Shown one piece after another: positions 6,994-15,876 of a DNA stretch of 41,969 nt. The stretch spans positions 1 through 41,969 of the forward strand of contig CAJCIC010000017.1 of NCBI GenBank assembly GCA_903970185.1, written 5' to 3'. Every line of letters begins with the position of its first letter. The stretch's first letter is position 1. The stretch comes from Gammaproteobacteria bacterium. GTDB lineage: Bacteria; Pseudomonadota; Gammaproteobacteria; Burkholderiales; Burkholderiaceae_D. The notes under the pieces are model-generated. The model searched no databases. It worked only from the letters and a program-made list of their open reading frames with translations, and was not told the DNA's origin. Both the position numbers and the translations under genes were made by a program.

Positions 6994-7925
6994 GCGCTCG
7001 GGCCGATCAGCGCCTTTGCGCCGTCCTCGATCAGGCGCAGGGCAAGCGCAGTGCCAAGCGCTTCTGGCGCCTCGATGGCGCCGACATCAGAGGCGCGGAT
7101 GACGCGCGAGCCGTCTTGCGCTGCGACGAGCGCCTTCACTTCCAGGCGGCCGAGCCTGATTTCAGCGAAAGCGCCGATCGGGATTTCGCAGCTGCCGCCA
7201 AGTGCGCGCGACACTGCACGCTCGCAAAGCGCGGCGGCCTCCGATTCGCGATGAACGAGCGGCGCGAGCCACATCAGAAGGTCTTCGCGGCCGCGGCAGA
7301 TCTCGATGCCAAGCGTGCCCTGCCCGGGCGCTGGCAAGGACTCCTCGATGCCGAAGTAGCCAGCGATGCGGCTTTCAAGGCCAAGGCGCTTAAGGCCAGC
7401 GGCCGCTAGCACGATGCCGTCGAAATCGCCCCGATCAAGCTTGCCAAGCCGTGTGTCGAGATTGCCGCGCAAGGGCGAAATGCCAAGATCGGGGCGTCTC
7501 TCCCTGATCTGGGCTTCACGCCGCAAGCTTGAGGTTCCGACGCGCGCGCCTTCGGGCAGCAAGCGCAATTCGGTGTGGGCATTGGAGACCCAGGCGTCAC
7601 GCGGGTCCTCGCGCTCAAGAATTGCAGCCAGCTCGAAAGCGTCGTCAAGCTGCATCGGCACATCCTTTAGCGAGTGCACGGCGAGGTCGCAGCGCCCCGA
7701 TGCCAGTGCAACTTCCAGCTCCTTGATGAAAAGGCCCTTGCCGCCGATCTTCGCAAGCGAGCGGTCAAGGACCTGGTCGCCACGCGTGGTCATGGAATCG
7801 ATGACGACCTCGCATTGCGGATAAAGCGCGAGCAGCCGCGCCTTGACATGCTCGGCCTGCCAAAGTGCGAGGCGACTTTCACGGGACGCGATCACAAGGC
7901 GCGTGGGGGACTGCTTTGCGCTCAT
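6990..7925 (-). CDS. hemC: Hydroxymethylbilane synthase (porphobilinogen deaminase)
   Basis: A 311-residue cytosolic enzyme that joins four porphobilinogens into hydroxymethylbilane. Diagnostic features are [18 protein letters not shown] (11-28), [20 protein letters not shown] (49-68), the catalytic Asp in AVHSLKDVP (Asp88), the Arg-rich [12 protein letters not shown] (129-140), RGNLDTRL and, near the C-terminus, [11 protein letters not shown], whose Cys246 carries the dipyrromethane cofactor. Length is normal for the family. It is the first heme gene after the small membrane protein, with a gap of 97 bp that could hold its promoter. Confidence 0.97.
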   Translation of the reverse strand: MSAKQSPTRLVIASRESRLALWQAEHVKARLLALYPQCEVVIDSMTTRGDQVLDRSLAKIGGKGLFIKELEVALASGRCDLAVHSLKDVPMQLDDAFELAAILEREDPRDAWVSNAHTELRLLPEGARVGTSSLRREAQIRERRPDLGISPLRGNLDTRLGKLDRGDFDGIVLAAAGLKRLGLESRIAGYFGIEESLPAPGQGTLGIEICRGREDLLMWLAPLVHRESEAAALCERAVSRALGGSCEIPIGAFAEIRLGRLEVKALVAAQDGSRVIRASDVGAIEAPEALGTALALRLIEDGAKALIGPSA

Positions 7926-8022
7926 GCCAAACCGGATGCGGAATTGAAGTTAGCGCCAAGACGACGCAGGCTGCACGCGCGGCTTCGGATCGGCGAAGGG
8001 AAAAAAGTGTAGCACGCCGCTG

Positions 8023-8310
8023 CTATCGGCGAGCCCGGCTGGCGGCCCTGCGCACCAGGACGATCACTATTGTCTCGCCGACGACGCTCGCAAAAACATG
8101 CAAAAAGCCGGGAGACCCATCCCAGGGACGGCCCAACCCGAGCAGCCGCAAGGCCATCAGTGCCGGGCTGAAGGCCAGTGCCAAAAGCGTGGCGCAAGTG
8201 ACTGCGGCGGCCATCTGCACGACCGGCCATGCACCCCTTAGGCGACCGAAGAGGCGATTGGCGAAGAGGCAGCCACAAATCGCAAGCAGATTCGAATAGA
8301 CCAGATCCAT
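8023..8310 (-). CDS. Small integral membrane protein between algR and hemC
   Basis: A 95-residue hydrophobic protein with three probable transmembrane segments: LVYSNLLAICGCLFANRLF, VVQMAAAVTCATLLALAF and a C-terminal VFASVVGETIVIVLV, ending in an Arg-rich tail. The start was placed at the ATG at 8310-8308 because GAGG lies 9 nt upstream; the frame is open further upstream but would then overlap the response regulator. The LVYSNLL opening resembles the start of the membrane-sensor domain of LytS/AlgZ-type kinases, so this may be a detached sensor module or a kinase remnant, but the likeness is weak. It is tandem with algZ-algR and precedes hemC. Confidence 0.55.
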   Translation of the reverse strand: MDLVYSNLLAICGCLFANRLFGRLRGAWPVVQMAAAVTCATLLALAFSPALMALRLLGLGRPWDGSPGFLHVFASVVGETIVIVLVRRAASRARR

Positions 8311-8384
8311 GGCCGCAAGCCTCGCGCTGCCTGCGGCCATTGCGATCGCCAGGTGCGCAACTGCAAGCGACGTTGCGCAAGCGG

Positions 8385-9158
8385 TTAAGGCTTGACAATG
8401 TTGCGCACGATCGGCCACTGGCGCCGGCTGATCGGCAGGCGCTCGGCGATATTGGCAAGGCGCACTTCCCAATGGGGCTCGCCGCCGTCGTCAGGACCTG
8501 CCTCGACGCGCTCGACGCCAACAATCGCCGCGCGCGCCACCAGCGCATTGCGGTGAACGCGCACGAACCGCTCCGGGAATTCTTCTTCGAGTGCGACGAG
8601 CGATTCCTCTGAAATATGTTCACCATCGCGGGTGCGAATCGTGACGTACTTGAGCTCGGCCTTGAGATAGAGCACGTCGTCAAGGTCAATCAGCGAGACG
8701 CGGCCGCGTTCGTGCACGCTCAGGTGGGCACGGCCTTCAGGCGCAAGCGTGCGCGTCACCTCGCGCAACCCGCTCGGTGCGCGCAGGCCCTGCTGCACGC
8801 GTTGCAGGCTTTCCAGAAGACGCGGCGCGCGCACCGGCTTGACCAGATAGTCCATCGCATGGACCTCGAAAGCACGCAGCGCAAACTCGTCAAAGGCGGT
8901 GACAAAGACGACGCGCGGACCTTCAGGCATGGCCGCAATATGCGCCGCGACCTCGATGCCGGTGATCTCGGGCATCTGGATGTCAAGCAAGACGATATCG
9001 GGTCGGCTCTGGTTGACCGCCTCAAGTGCTGCGCGACCATCGCTGGCTTCGGCCACGATGGTGTGCGGAAATTCCTGGACGATATCGCCAAGAATCTCGC
9101 GCAGGCGCGTGCGCGCGAATGGCTCGTCGTCAACGATCAGAATCGATGGTGCGCTCAT
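8385..9158 (-). CDS. algR: AlgR/LytTR-family response regulator
   Basis: A 257-residue two-domain regulator. The receiver (1-125) has the acidic pair Asp10-Asp11 (LIVDDEP), phospho-acceptor Asp59 (VLLDIQMP), the Thr-Ala of VVFVTAFDEFA and Lys107 (YLVKPVR). The C-terminal LytTR DNA-binding domain runs from about 145 to 255, with VLYLKAELKYVTIRTRDGEH and RFVRVHRNALVARAAI. AlgR-type proteins bind direct repeats in promoters of alginate, type IV pilus or virulence genes in Pseudomonas; targets here are unknown. Its ATG overlaps the end of the kinase gene by 4 bp, and the same arrangement of argH, algZ, algR and hemC is known in Pseudomonas. Confidence 0.92.
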   Translation of the reverse strand: MSAPSILIVDDEPFARTRLREILGDIVQEFPHTIVAEASDGRAALEAVNQSRPDIVLLDIQMPEITGIEVAAHIAAMPEGPRVVFVTAFDEFALRAFEVHAMDYLVKPVRAPRLLESLQRVQQGLRAPSGLREVTRTLAPEGRAHLSVHERGRVSLIDLDDVLYLKAELKYVTIRTRDGEHISEESLVALEEEFPERFVRVHRNALVARAAIVGVERVEAGPDDGGEPHWEVRLANIAERLPISRRQWPIVRNIVKP

Positions 9159-10264
9159 TTGACTTCTGCGGCGGCGGGGATATACGGCAGTCGCATGTGC
9201 ACCTCGTAGCGCTCGTTGCGCACGACGGTATCGAGCGTCGCCTCGAGATCGTGCAAGAGCTCGAGGCGCTGGCGCACATTGGCAAGCCCGATCTGGTGCC
9301 CCTGATGCTTGTCTTTGCCGTGCCAGGGGTTGGAAATGAGGATCTGCAGCGTATTGCCGCGGCGCTCGGCACGGACTTCGATGACGCCCACGGACGACGA
9401 CGGCTCGATACCGTGCAGCACGGCATTTTCGATCAGCGGTTGCAAAAGCAGCAGCGGCAGCTGCGCCGATTCGGCGCGCGGGTCAATCGCCAGATGCACG
9501 ATCAGCCGCTCGCCCAGGCGCAGCCGCTCGATGCCCAGGTACTTGCGGCACACGGCCATTTCCTGGGCCAGCGAGACGCGCTCGTGGTGATCGCGCATCA
9601 GGACGCGAAACAGCTCGGAGAGGTCTTCAAGCATGGTCTCGGCGCGCTTCGGATCGCTTCGAATCAGGCCAAGCACGGCATTGAGGCTATTGAAGAGAAA
9701 ATGCGGACGAATGCGCGCCTGCAGTGCCGAAAGGCGCGCCTCGGCAAGGGCAGGCAGGTGCGATTGGCTGCGCAATTGGGCCCAGTACATGGCGCCTGCT
9801 GCTGCCAGTGCCGAGAGCGCCATGTCGCGCAGCATGGTCGAGCGCGCCTCGAGGTAGAGCGTATACAGGGCCGATTCGATGGCGTAGGTGGCAAGCGGCG
9901 GTATCAAGAGCGTGATGCCGATCTGCGCTTCGCCAGGCAACGACTTGATCGGCCGACGCAGGAGGCAGCCAAGCAAAAGGCTCGACAGCAGCACGGGTTC
10001 GAGCAGCAGCGCAAAGCGCTGGCAGGTCGCAGCCCAGACCAGGATGTCACCGGAGACGGCGGCTGCAACCAGCATCGCTGCCGCATTGACTGCGGCGATG
10101 ACGCGCACGGCGATGCCCGCGTTGCACCAGTCCGGCACCGGCCCTTCGAGGGTGAAGGGATCCGAGTCCGAGCCTTTTGCAGGGATTCGAAACGGCAGCC
10201 ACCACGCCGCCTTGCTCGGCGCTTCGAGTGGCTGCTTTATACTCTCGTCAATGGGTCCGGGCAT
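9155..10264 (-). CDS. algZ: AlgZ/FimS/LytS-type sensor histidine kinase
   Basis: A 369-residue kinase. After about 45 soluble residues come four to five transmembrane segments (for example IAVRVIAAVNAAAMLVAAAV, LLLEPVLLSSLLLGCLL, IGITLLIPPLATYAI) and a linker, then the His_kinase box LSALQARIRPHFLFNSLNA with the phosphorylated His at about residue 188, and an ATPase end with LLLQPLIENAVLHGIEP and IGLANVRQRLELL. No periplasmic sensor domain is seen, as in the LytS/AlgZ class, so the signal is probably membrane-borne. The ATG at 10264 is preferred over a TTG 12 bp upstream. It overlaps algR by 4 bp, and argH is divergent with an 80-bp gap. Confidence 0.92.
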   Translation of the reverse strand: MPGPIDESIKQPLEAPSKAAWWLPFRIPAKGSDSDPFTLEGPVPDWCNAGIAVRVIAAVNAAAMLVAAAVSGDILVWAATCQRFALLLEPVLLSSLLLGCLLRRPIKSLPGEAQIGITLLIPPLATYAIESALYTLYLEARSTMLRDMALSALAAAGAMYWAQLRSQSHLPALAEARLSALQARIRPHFLFNSLNAVLGLIRSDPKRAETMLEDLSELFRVLMRDHHERVSLAQEMAVCRKYLGIERLRLGERLIVHLAIDPRAESAQLPLLLLQPLIENAVLHGIEPSSSVGVIEVRAERRGNTLQILISNPWHGKDKHQGHQIGLANVRQRLELLHDLEATLDTVVRNERYEVHMRLPYIPAAAEVK

Positions 10265-10344
10265 CGTAGTCGCCAACGACGGTGCGCGCTTCCTGCCCGC
10301 GCGATCTTTTCGCCGTCATCCGATGCGGTACGGCTTCGTCGATT

Positions 10345-11745
10345 ATGACAGAACCCCTTTCACCCGAGCATCTGGCGTGGTCTGGCCGCTTTAGCGAGCC
10401 GGTCGCGCTTTTGGTCCAGCGCTATACGGCATCGATCGGATTTGACCAGCGCTTGGCGCTGGTCGACATCGAAGCGTCCCTGGCGCATGCCGCCATGCTC
10501 AACCACGTCGGCGTCCTAAGCGATGCCGATCTCGCCGATATCCGCCGCGGCATGGCGCAAATCGAAGCCGACATCCGCGCCGACCGCTTCGAGTTCAGGC
10601 TCGATCTCGAAGACGTGCACATGAACGTCGAGCGGCGCCTGACCGAACTCGTCGGCGATGCCGGCAAAAGGCTGCATACCGGCCGCTCGAGGAACGACCA
10701 GGTCGCAACCGACATGCGCCTCTATCTGCGTTACGCCATCGATGACATCGTGAGTGCGATTGCGACACTCGAGGAAGCCTTGCTCGATCTGGCCGATGCC
10801 CATAGCGCTACGGTCATGCCCGGCTTCACCCATCTGCAGGTGGCGCAGCCGGTGACCTTTGGCCATCACCTGTTAGCCTACGTCGAAATGTTTGCGCGCG
10901 ATGTCGAGCGCCTGGTCGATGCGCGCCACCGGGTCAATCGGCTGCCGCTTGGCGCCGCCGCACTTGCCGGAACTTCGTATCCCATCGATCGCGTCATGGT
11001 GCAAGAAGCGCTTGGCTTTGAAGCACTCTGCCGCAATTCGCTTGATGCCGTCTCCGATCGCGACTTCGCCATCGAATTCGTCGCGGCGGCGGCGCTGTTC
11101 ATGACCCACATCTCGCGCCTGTCCGAAGAGCTGGTGCTCTGGATGAGCCCGCGCTTTGGCTTCATCGACATCGCCGACCGCTTTTGCACCGGCTCTTCGA
11201 TCATGCCGCAAAAGAAGAACCCCGACGTGCCCGAGCTGGCGCGCGGCAAGAGCGGGCGCGTCGCCGGGCATCTGCTTGGCCTTCTGATGCTCATGAAGGG
11301 CCAGCCGCTTGCCTACAACAAGGACAACCAGGAGGACAAGGAACCGCTTTTTGACACCATCGATACGGTGCTCGCCACCGCCCGCATCTTTTCTGAATTG
11401 GTCCCTGGCATCACGGTCAACGCTGCCGCGATGCGAGAAGCCGTAGAAGAGGGGCACGCCACGGCCACCGATCTCGCCGACTACCTGGTGCGCATCGGCA
11501 TGCCCTTTCGCGATGCGCACGAGATCTCGGCCAAGGCGGTGCGCGCCTGCGTGAGCCAAGGCCGTGACTTGTCGGATCTTAGCCTGTCCGAACTCAAGGC
11601 ACTCGATCAGCGCATTGGTGAAGACGTGCTGGCCGTGCTCAAAATCGAGGGCTCGCTTGCGAGCCGATCCCATCTGGGCGGTACCGCCCCGGCACAAGTA
11701 CGCGCCGAAATCGCTTGGCAGCGCAAGCGTCTGCGGGCAGCATAG
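10345..11745 (+). CDS. argH: Argininosuccinate lyase
   Basis: A 466-residue cytosolic enzyme of the fumarase/aspartase superfamily that splits argininosuccinate into arginine and fumarate, the last step of arginine synthesis. [14 protein letters not shown] (12-25), the substrate loop [12 protein letters not shown] (88-99), [17 protein letters not shown] (113-129), [18 protein letters not shown] (158-175, His163) and the superfamily signature [12 protein letters not shown] (283-294, with the mobile-loop Ser285) are all present, followed by [18 protein letters not shown]. Length is normal. The start at 10345 gives the standard N-terminus; an upstream in-frame extension to 10282 lacks family similarity. 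It is divergent from algZ. Confidence 0.97.
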   Translation: MTEPLSPEHLAWSGRFSEPVALLVQRYTASIGFDQRLALVDIEASLAHAAMLNHVGVLSDADLADIRRGMAQIEADIRADRFEFRLDLEDVHMNVERRLTELVGDAGKRLHTGRSRNDQVATDMRLYLRYAIDDIVSAIATLEEALLDLADAHSATVMPGFTHLQVAQPVTFGHHLLAYVEMFARDVERLVDARHRVNRLPLGAAALAGTSYPIDRVMVQEALGFEALCRNSLDAVSDRDFAIEFVAAAALFMTHISRLSEELVLWMSPRFGFIDIADRFCTGSSIMPQKKNPDVPELARGKSGRVAGHLLGLLMLMKGQPLAYNKDNQEDKEPLFDTIDTVLATARIFSELVPGITVNAAAMREAVEEGHATATDLADYLVRIGMPFRDAHEISAKAVRACVSQGRDLSDLSLSELKALDQRIGEDVLAVLKIEGSLASRSHLGGTAPAQVRAEIAWQRKRLRAA

Positions 11746-11810
11746 GCGGTTTGCCGCCGCGCGCTTTGCGCCGCGCAGAGCCGGCGCAAGCCCAGGGATC
11801 ATCGCTTTTG

Positions 11811-13115
11811 ATGGAAAGAATCGGCAAGTACATCGTAGAACGCATGCTTGGCGAGGGCGCAACCAGCCTGGTCTACCTCGCGCGCGACCCGTTTACCAAC
11901 CGCAACGTCGCAGTCAAGGTGGTCAAGCCCGAAGTTTTGGCCGACCCCGAACACGGCCACATCTTCAAGCGGCTTTTCGTCATTGAGGCCTCGCTTGCCG
12001 GGCGCCTGACGCACCCGCACATCGCCGCCATCCTTGATGCCGTCAACGATGGCGCCAACCCTTATCTGGTCGTCGAATTCGTAGCTGGCGGAACACTTGA
12101 GCCTTACTGCCGCCCCGATCACCTGCTCTCCCCCGAGCGTGCCGTCGAAGTCATTTTCAAGTGTTCGCGCGCGCTTGAATTCGCCCACCGCATTGGCGTC
12201 ACCCATCGCGACATCAAGCCGGCCAATGTGCTGATCGAGGATTCGAGCGGCGAAATTCGCGACATCAAGATCACCGACTTCGGCGCTGCTTTGACCGGCT
12301 CGAAGGATATCACCGCCGTGTCAGGCATCGGCTCGCCGGCCTACATGTCGCCGCAGCAGGTCAAGGAGCACCCGCTTGACCACCGCACCGACATCTATTC
12401 GCTTGGCGTCGTCTTGTTCCAGCTGCTCACCGGGCGACTGCCGTTTGAGGCCACCAACAATTTCAGCATGATCTACCAGATCGTCAACGACGATATCCCT
12501 GCGCCGTCGAGTCTGCGCCGCGGCCTGCCGCCGCGTCTTGACGAGATCGTGGCTCGCGCCACGGCCAAGGATCTCGATGACCGGTACCAGGAATGGTCCG
12601 AATTCTCCTTCGATCTGGCCGACCTGTATCGCGATCGCGAAGCGCTGCAGATGACCAATTCCGAAATCGCCGATTCGGAAAAATTCACCACCTTGCGTGA
12701 ACTCAGCTTCTTCAAGGATTTTTCCGACGTCGAATTGTGGGAAGTGGTGCGCATGTCCGAGTGGGGCAAACATCCGAGCGGCACCGTCCTCGTGCGCGAA
12801 AATGAGCCCGGCGATTACTTCTACGTCCTGGCCAGCGGGCAAGCCAAGGTCGTCAAGCGTGGCAAGCTGCTCAACGTCATTGAAAGTGGCGAATGCATCG
12901 GCGACATGGCCTTTCTCACGCATTCGCTCAAGGGGATCGAGACCGCGCGCACGGCCGATGTCATCACGCTTGGACCGGCAACGACGATCCAGCTCTCGCA
13001 GGCCGGATTAAGCGTCACCTCGGAAGCCTGCCGGCACCGCTTTGACCGGGCCTTCCTGCACATCCTGGTCGAGCGCCTCACGCTCGCGAACAACCGCATG
13101 ACGCAGTCGGCTTAA
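11811..13115 (+). CDS. Ser/Thr protein kinase fused to a cyclic-nucleotide-binding domain
   Basis: A 434-residue two-domain protein. Residues 7-275 form a Hanks-type kinase: Gly loop LGEGATSLVYLA (13-24), Lys36 (VAVKVV), catalytic THRDIKPANVLI (131-142, Asp134), DFG (156-158), and the GIGSPAYMSPQQ activation segment, so it should be active. Residues 295-400 form a CAP-ED/cNMP domain: FFKDFSDVELWEVV, the Gly-Asp turn EPGDYFYVLASGQAKVV, and the phosphate-binding cassette region ESGECIGDMAFL with ARTADV (Arg380). In the cassette the usual Glu after Gly is Asp (Asp365), but the Arg that contacts the cyclic phosphate is kept. No transmembrane segment is seen. It starts 65 bp after argH, probably cotranscribed, and its TAA overlaps the convergent pmbA stop. 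Confidence 0.9.
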   Translation: MERIGKYIVERMLGEGATSLVYLARDPFTNRNVAVKVVKPEVLADPEHGHIFKRLFVIEASLAGRLTHPHIAAILDAVNDGANPYLVVEFVAGGTLEPYCRPDHLLSPERAVEVIFKCSRALEFAHRIGVTHRDIKPANVLIEDSSGEIRDIKITDFGAALTGSKDITAVSGIGSPAYMSPQQVKEHPLDHRTDIYSLGVVLFQLLTGRLPFEATNNFSMIYQIVNDDIPAPSSLRRGLPPRLDEIVARATAKDLDDRYQEWSEFSFDLADLYRDREALQMTNSEIADSEKFTTLRELSFFKDFSDVELWEVVRMSEWGKHPSGTVLVRENEPGDYFYVLASGQAKVVKRGKLLNVIESGECIGDMAFLTHSLKGIETARTADVITLGPATTIQLSQAGLSVTSEACRHRFDRAFLHILVERLTLANNRMTQSA

Positions 13116-14497
13116 TCGCCTGCAATGGTCATGGCGTCGATGAGCACGGAGCCCGTCTCCTTGTTGCCCCTAACGATCGTGTCAGCGCCGACGGCGACAA
13201 TACCAAGAAACATTTTCTCGAGCGATCCGGCAATCGTGATTTCTTCCACCGGGTAGGCGATCTCGCCGTTTTCGACCCAGAAACCGGTGGCCCCGCGCGA
13301 ATAATCGCCGGTCACGTAGTTGACGCCCTGCCCCATCAGCTCGGTCACGAGAAGGCCGGTGCCCAGCTTTTTGAGCATGGTCTCGAAATCATCTTCGGCC
13401 TGGGTCAGGCGCGAGCGCAGTTGCAGGTTGTGCGAGCCGCCGGCATTGCCCGTGGTTTGCATGTTGAGCTTGCGTGCCGAATAGCACGACAGGAAGAATC
13501 CCTCGAGGACGCCGCCGGCGACGACGTGGCGGCGCTGGGTGGCAACACCCTCCTCGTCAAACGAGGCGCTGCCCATCGCGCCTGGAATCGACGGATCGTC
13601 GATCAGGTCGATGTGCCCTGCGAAGATGCGGCTGCCAAGACGTTCGGTCAGAAACGAAGCCTTGCGATAGATCGCCGAGCCGCTCGCGGCCTGGGCAAAT
13701 GCGCCCAGAAGGCCGGTGGCAAGCGGAGCCTCAAACAGGATCGGTGCGTCGCGGGTGGTGAGCTTTCTCGCACCCAGGCGCGCAAGCGCGCGTCTTGCCG
13801 CATAAGAGCCGATGGCTTCGGGTTCTGGCAACTCATTCGGATCACGCACGGTCACGTACCAGTCGTCGCGCTGCATCGCCTTGCTGCTCTTTTTCACGCT
13901 GGCAATCGGCGCCATGGCGATGCTGTGTCGCGAGTACGGGTAGCCGCCCATGAATCCGCTGGTGTTGGCGGAGACGAACTGGCCCTCTTGCGCCGAAATC
14001 GATGCGCCATCGCTATTTCTGATCAGCGGGCTCACGGCATACGCGGCATCCTCGGCGCGCTTGCCCAGGTGTGCCGCCTCTTCTGCGGAGAGCGGCCACG
14101 GATGGTACAGGTCGTAGTCCTTGATGTGGCGCTGCAGCAGGCCCGGCTCGGGCAGCCCGGCACCCTCGTCGATGGACGTGAATTCGGCAATGGCAAGGGC
14201 GGCAGCGACACTGTCCTTGAGCGCCCGTTGCGAAAAATCCGAGGTGCTGGCGTTGCCGCGCCTGACGTTAAGGCCAACGCCGAGGTAGACCGTGAGAGCC
14301 ACACCCTTGTCGCGATTGTGCTCGACGGTCTCGACTTCGCCATTGCGCACGCTAACGCTAAGGCCGACGCCTTCGGTCACATCGACTGCGCAGTCGTCGG
14401 CACCGGCCTTTTTGGCGTAGGCCATGACATCGTTTGCAATGTTCTTGAGTTCCGCGGCGGAAAAAGCGAATTTCGAGTGGGACGTCGGTGTGCGCAT
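13112..14497 (-). CDS. pmbA: PmbA/TldE metalloprotease subunit
   Basis: A 461-residue member of the TldD/PmbA family. In known systems TldD and TldE/PmbA form a heterodimeric zinc protease that trims modified peptides such as microcin B17 and degrades some antitoxins; PmbA is the non-catalytic partner. Visible features are DVTEGVGLSVSVRNGEVETV at the N-terminus, NTSGFMGGYPYSRHSIAM, LFEAPLATGLLGAFAQAASG, SFDEEGVATQRRHVVAGGVL and the C-terminal GVNYVTGDYSRGATGFWVEN. The HExxH motif of TldD is absent, as expected for the PmbA subunit. No tldD gene lies in the window. It is divergent from yjgA with about 170 bp between them. Confidence 0.94.
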   Translation of the reverse strand: MRTPTSHSKFAFSAAELKNIANDVMAYAKKAGADDCAVDVTEGVGLSVSVRNGEVETVEHNRDKGVALTVYLGVGLNVRRGNASTSDFSQRALKDSVAAALAIAEFTSIDEGAGLPEPGLLQRHIKDYDLYHPWPLSAEEAAHLGKRAEDAAYAVSPLIRNSDGASISAQEGQFVSANTSGFMGGYPYSRHSIAMAPIASVKKSSKAMQRDDWYVTVRDPNELPEPEAIGSYAARRALARLGARKLTTRDAPILFEAPLATGLLGAFAQAASGSAIYRKASFLTERLGSRIFAGHIDLIDDPSIPGAMGSASFDEEGVATQRRHVVAGGVLEGFFLSCYSARKLNMQTTGNAGGSHNLQLRSRLTQAEDDFETMLKKLGTGLLVTELMGQGVNYVTGDYSRGATGFWVENGEIAYPVEEITIAGSLEKMFLGIVAVGADTIVRGNKETGSVLIDAMTIAGD

Positions 14498-14667
14498 AGG
14501 AAATTCCGAAGAAGGGACCGGGCAGATGGGCGCTACAGGCAGGCGCTGCGATGGGCAGTCGGGGCCCGATACCCTGAAACGGCACGCAGGCGCGAGGTCA
14601 AATCATGACGGACTGCGCGAACCCGGCCACAAAGCCTTATCATAGCAGCCACGCATGATGCGCTTGC

Positions 14668-15258
14668 GTGGCGCGCGATTCACCGATGCGCTCTGCGCGC
14701 CATTCCGATAGAGCAGCACAGCCCCTTTTGAGCATCTCGAGAGATTCCGTTGTGGTCGACGAGGACGGGACCGAAAAACCCAGCAAGTCCGCGCTAAAGC
14801 GCCACATGACGGCATTGCAGCAACTGGGCAAGACGCTCGTCGAATTGCCGCGCGACGCGCTGTCGCGCATCCCGCTGCCGGAAGATCTGGCGCTGGCGAT
14901 CGACGCCGCGCGCAAGATATCCGATCACGAGGGACGGCGTCGCCAGTTGCAATATGTCGGCAAGATCATGAGAAGCGTCGACGTCGCCCCGATTGCAGCG
15001 GCGCTGGCCGAGGTCCGCGGCGAATCGAGCGCGGCGACGCAGCGCCTGCACCAGCTCGAGGCATGGCGCGACCGCCTCCTCAATGACGAGGGCACGCTCA
15101 AGACCTTCACCGACAAATACGTCACCGACGCCGCCGTCATCGGCGCATTGCGCAATACCGTGCGCCTGGCCAAGCGCGAGCGCGCCGAGAACAAGGCGCC
15201 CAAGCACCAGCGCGCCCTGTTCAAGGAACTCAAGGCCATCATCGAGACCCACGAATGA
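14668..15258 (+). CDS. yjgA: YjgA/DarP-type ribosome-associated protein (DUF615)
   Basis: A DUF615 protein of up to 196 residues. Diagnostic stretches are SKSALKRHMTALQQLGKTLV (39-58), LPLPEDL-like IPLPEDLALAIDAARKI, EGRRRQLQYVGKIMRSVD and the C-terminal AKRERAENKAPKHQRALFKE. The E. coli relative, now called DarP, associates with late large-subunit ribosome assembly intermediates. The start is uncertain: GTG 14668, ATG 14686 and GTG 14752 are all in frame, and only the last has a fair upstream GAGAG; the segment before the conserved region is short and variable in the family. It overlaps mog by ATGA, so the two are translationally coupled. Confidence 0.88.
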   Translation: MARDSPMRSARHSDRAAQPLLSISRDSVVVDEDGTEKPSKSALKRHMTALQQLGKTLVELPRDALSRIPLPEDLALAIDAARKISDHEGRRRQLQYVGKIMRSVDVAPIAAALAEVRGESSAATQRLHQLEAWRDRLLNDEGTLKTFTDKYVTDAAVIGALRNTVRLAKRERAENKAPKHQRALFKELKAIIETHE

Positions 15259-15860
15259 TGGGCACGTTGCTCAAGATCGGCATCGTCTCGATCAGTGATC
15301 GCGCGAGCGCCGGAGTCTATGCCGATGCTGGCGTGCCGGCGCTAACAGAATGGTTCGGGGCGGCGCTGAAATCGCCCAGCGAATGCGTGGCACGGCTGAT
15401 TGCAGACGATGCCAGCGTCATTACGCAGACCCTGATCGACCTTGTCGATCGCGAGCGCTGTCACCTCGTCGTCACGACCGGGGGCACGGGCCCGGCCCGC
15501 CGCGACGTGACACCGGAGGCCACGCTCGCTGCAGCGACACGCGAGATGCCAGGCTTTGGCGAGCAGATGCGGCAGATCAGTCTTGCCTTCGTGCCGACGG
15601 CAATCCTTTCAAGGCAGGTGGCTGTGCTGCGCGAAATCGACGGCCACGCGGCGCTCATCATCAACCTGCCTGGCCAGCCGAAAGCCATCAAGGAGACGCT
15701 CGAAGGACTGAAGGACCAGGACGGCAGGGTCAAGGTCCCCGGCATCTTCGCTGCCGTACCCTACTGCCTGGACCTGATCGGTGCGCCCTATTGCGAAACC
15801 GATCATGCCATCGTCGCCGCATTCAGGCCAAAGAATGCAACACGTCCGTCCACCTCCTAG
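15255..15860 (+). CDS. mog: Molybdopterin adenylyltransferase
   Basis: A 201-residue MoCF-domain enzyme that adenylates molybdopterin before molybdate insertion. The N-terminal IGIVSISDRASAGVYADAG (8-26) has the conserved Ser-Asp-Arg, VVTTGGTGPARRDVTPEAT (72-90) is the nucleotide/pterin-binding loop with the TGGTG motif, and EMPGFGEQMRQISL and LIINLPGQPKAIKETL complete the fold. It is about 200 residues long, like Mog rather than MoaB. The start ATG at 15255 overlaps the yjgA stop; a second ATG follows directly. Other molybdopterin genes are not in this window. Confidence 0.93.
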   Translation: MMGTLLKIGIVSISDRASAGVYADAGVPALTEWFGAALKSPSECVARLIADDASVITQTLIDLVDRERCHLVVTTGGTGPARRDVTPEATLAAATREMPGFGEQMRQISLAFVPTAILSRQVAVLREIDGHAALIINLPGQPKAIKETLEGLKDQDGRVKVPGIFAAVPYCLDLIGAPYCETDHAIVAAFRPKNATRPSTS

Positions 15861-15876
15861 CACCCTAGCGCCCCAG

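Noticed and set aside
9026..10348. 440-codon open frame on the plus strand
   Set aside because: Antisense to algZ and the front of algR; composition is Arg/Gln/His-rich and lacks any family feature.
13421..14608. 395-codon open frame on the plus strand
   Set aside because: Antisense to pmbA, which has clear family motifs.
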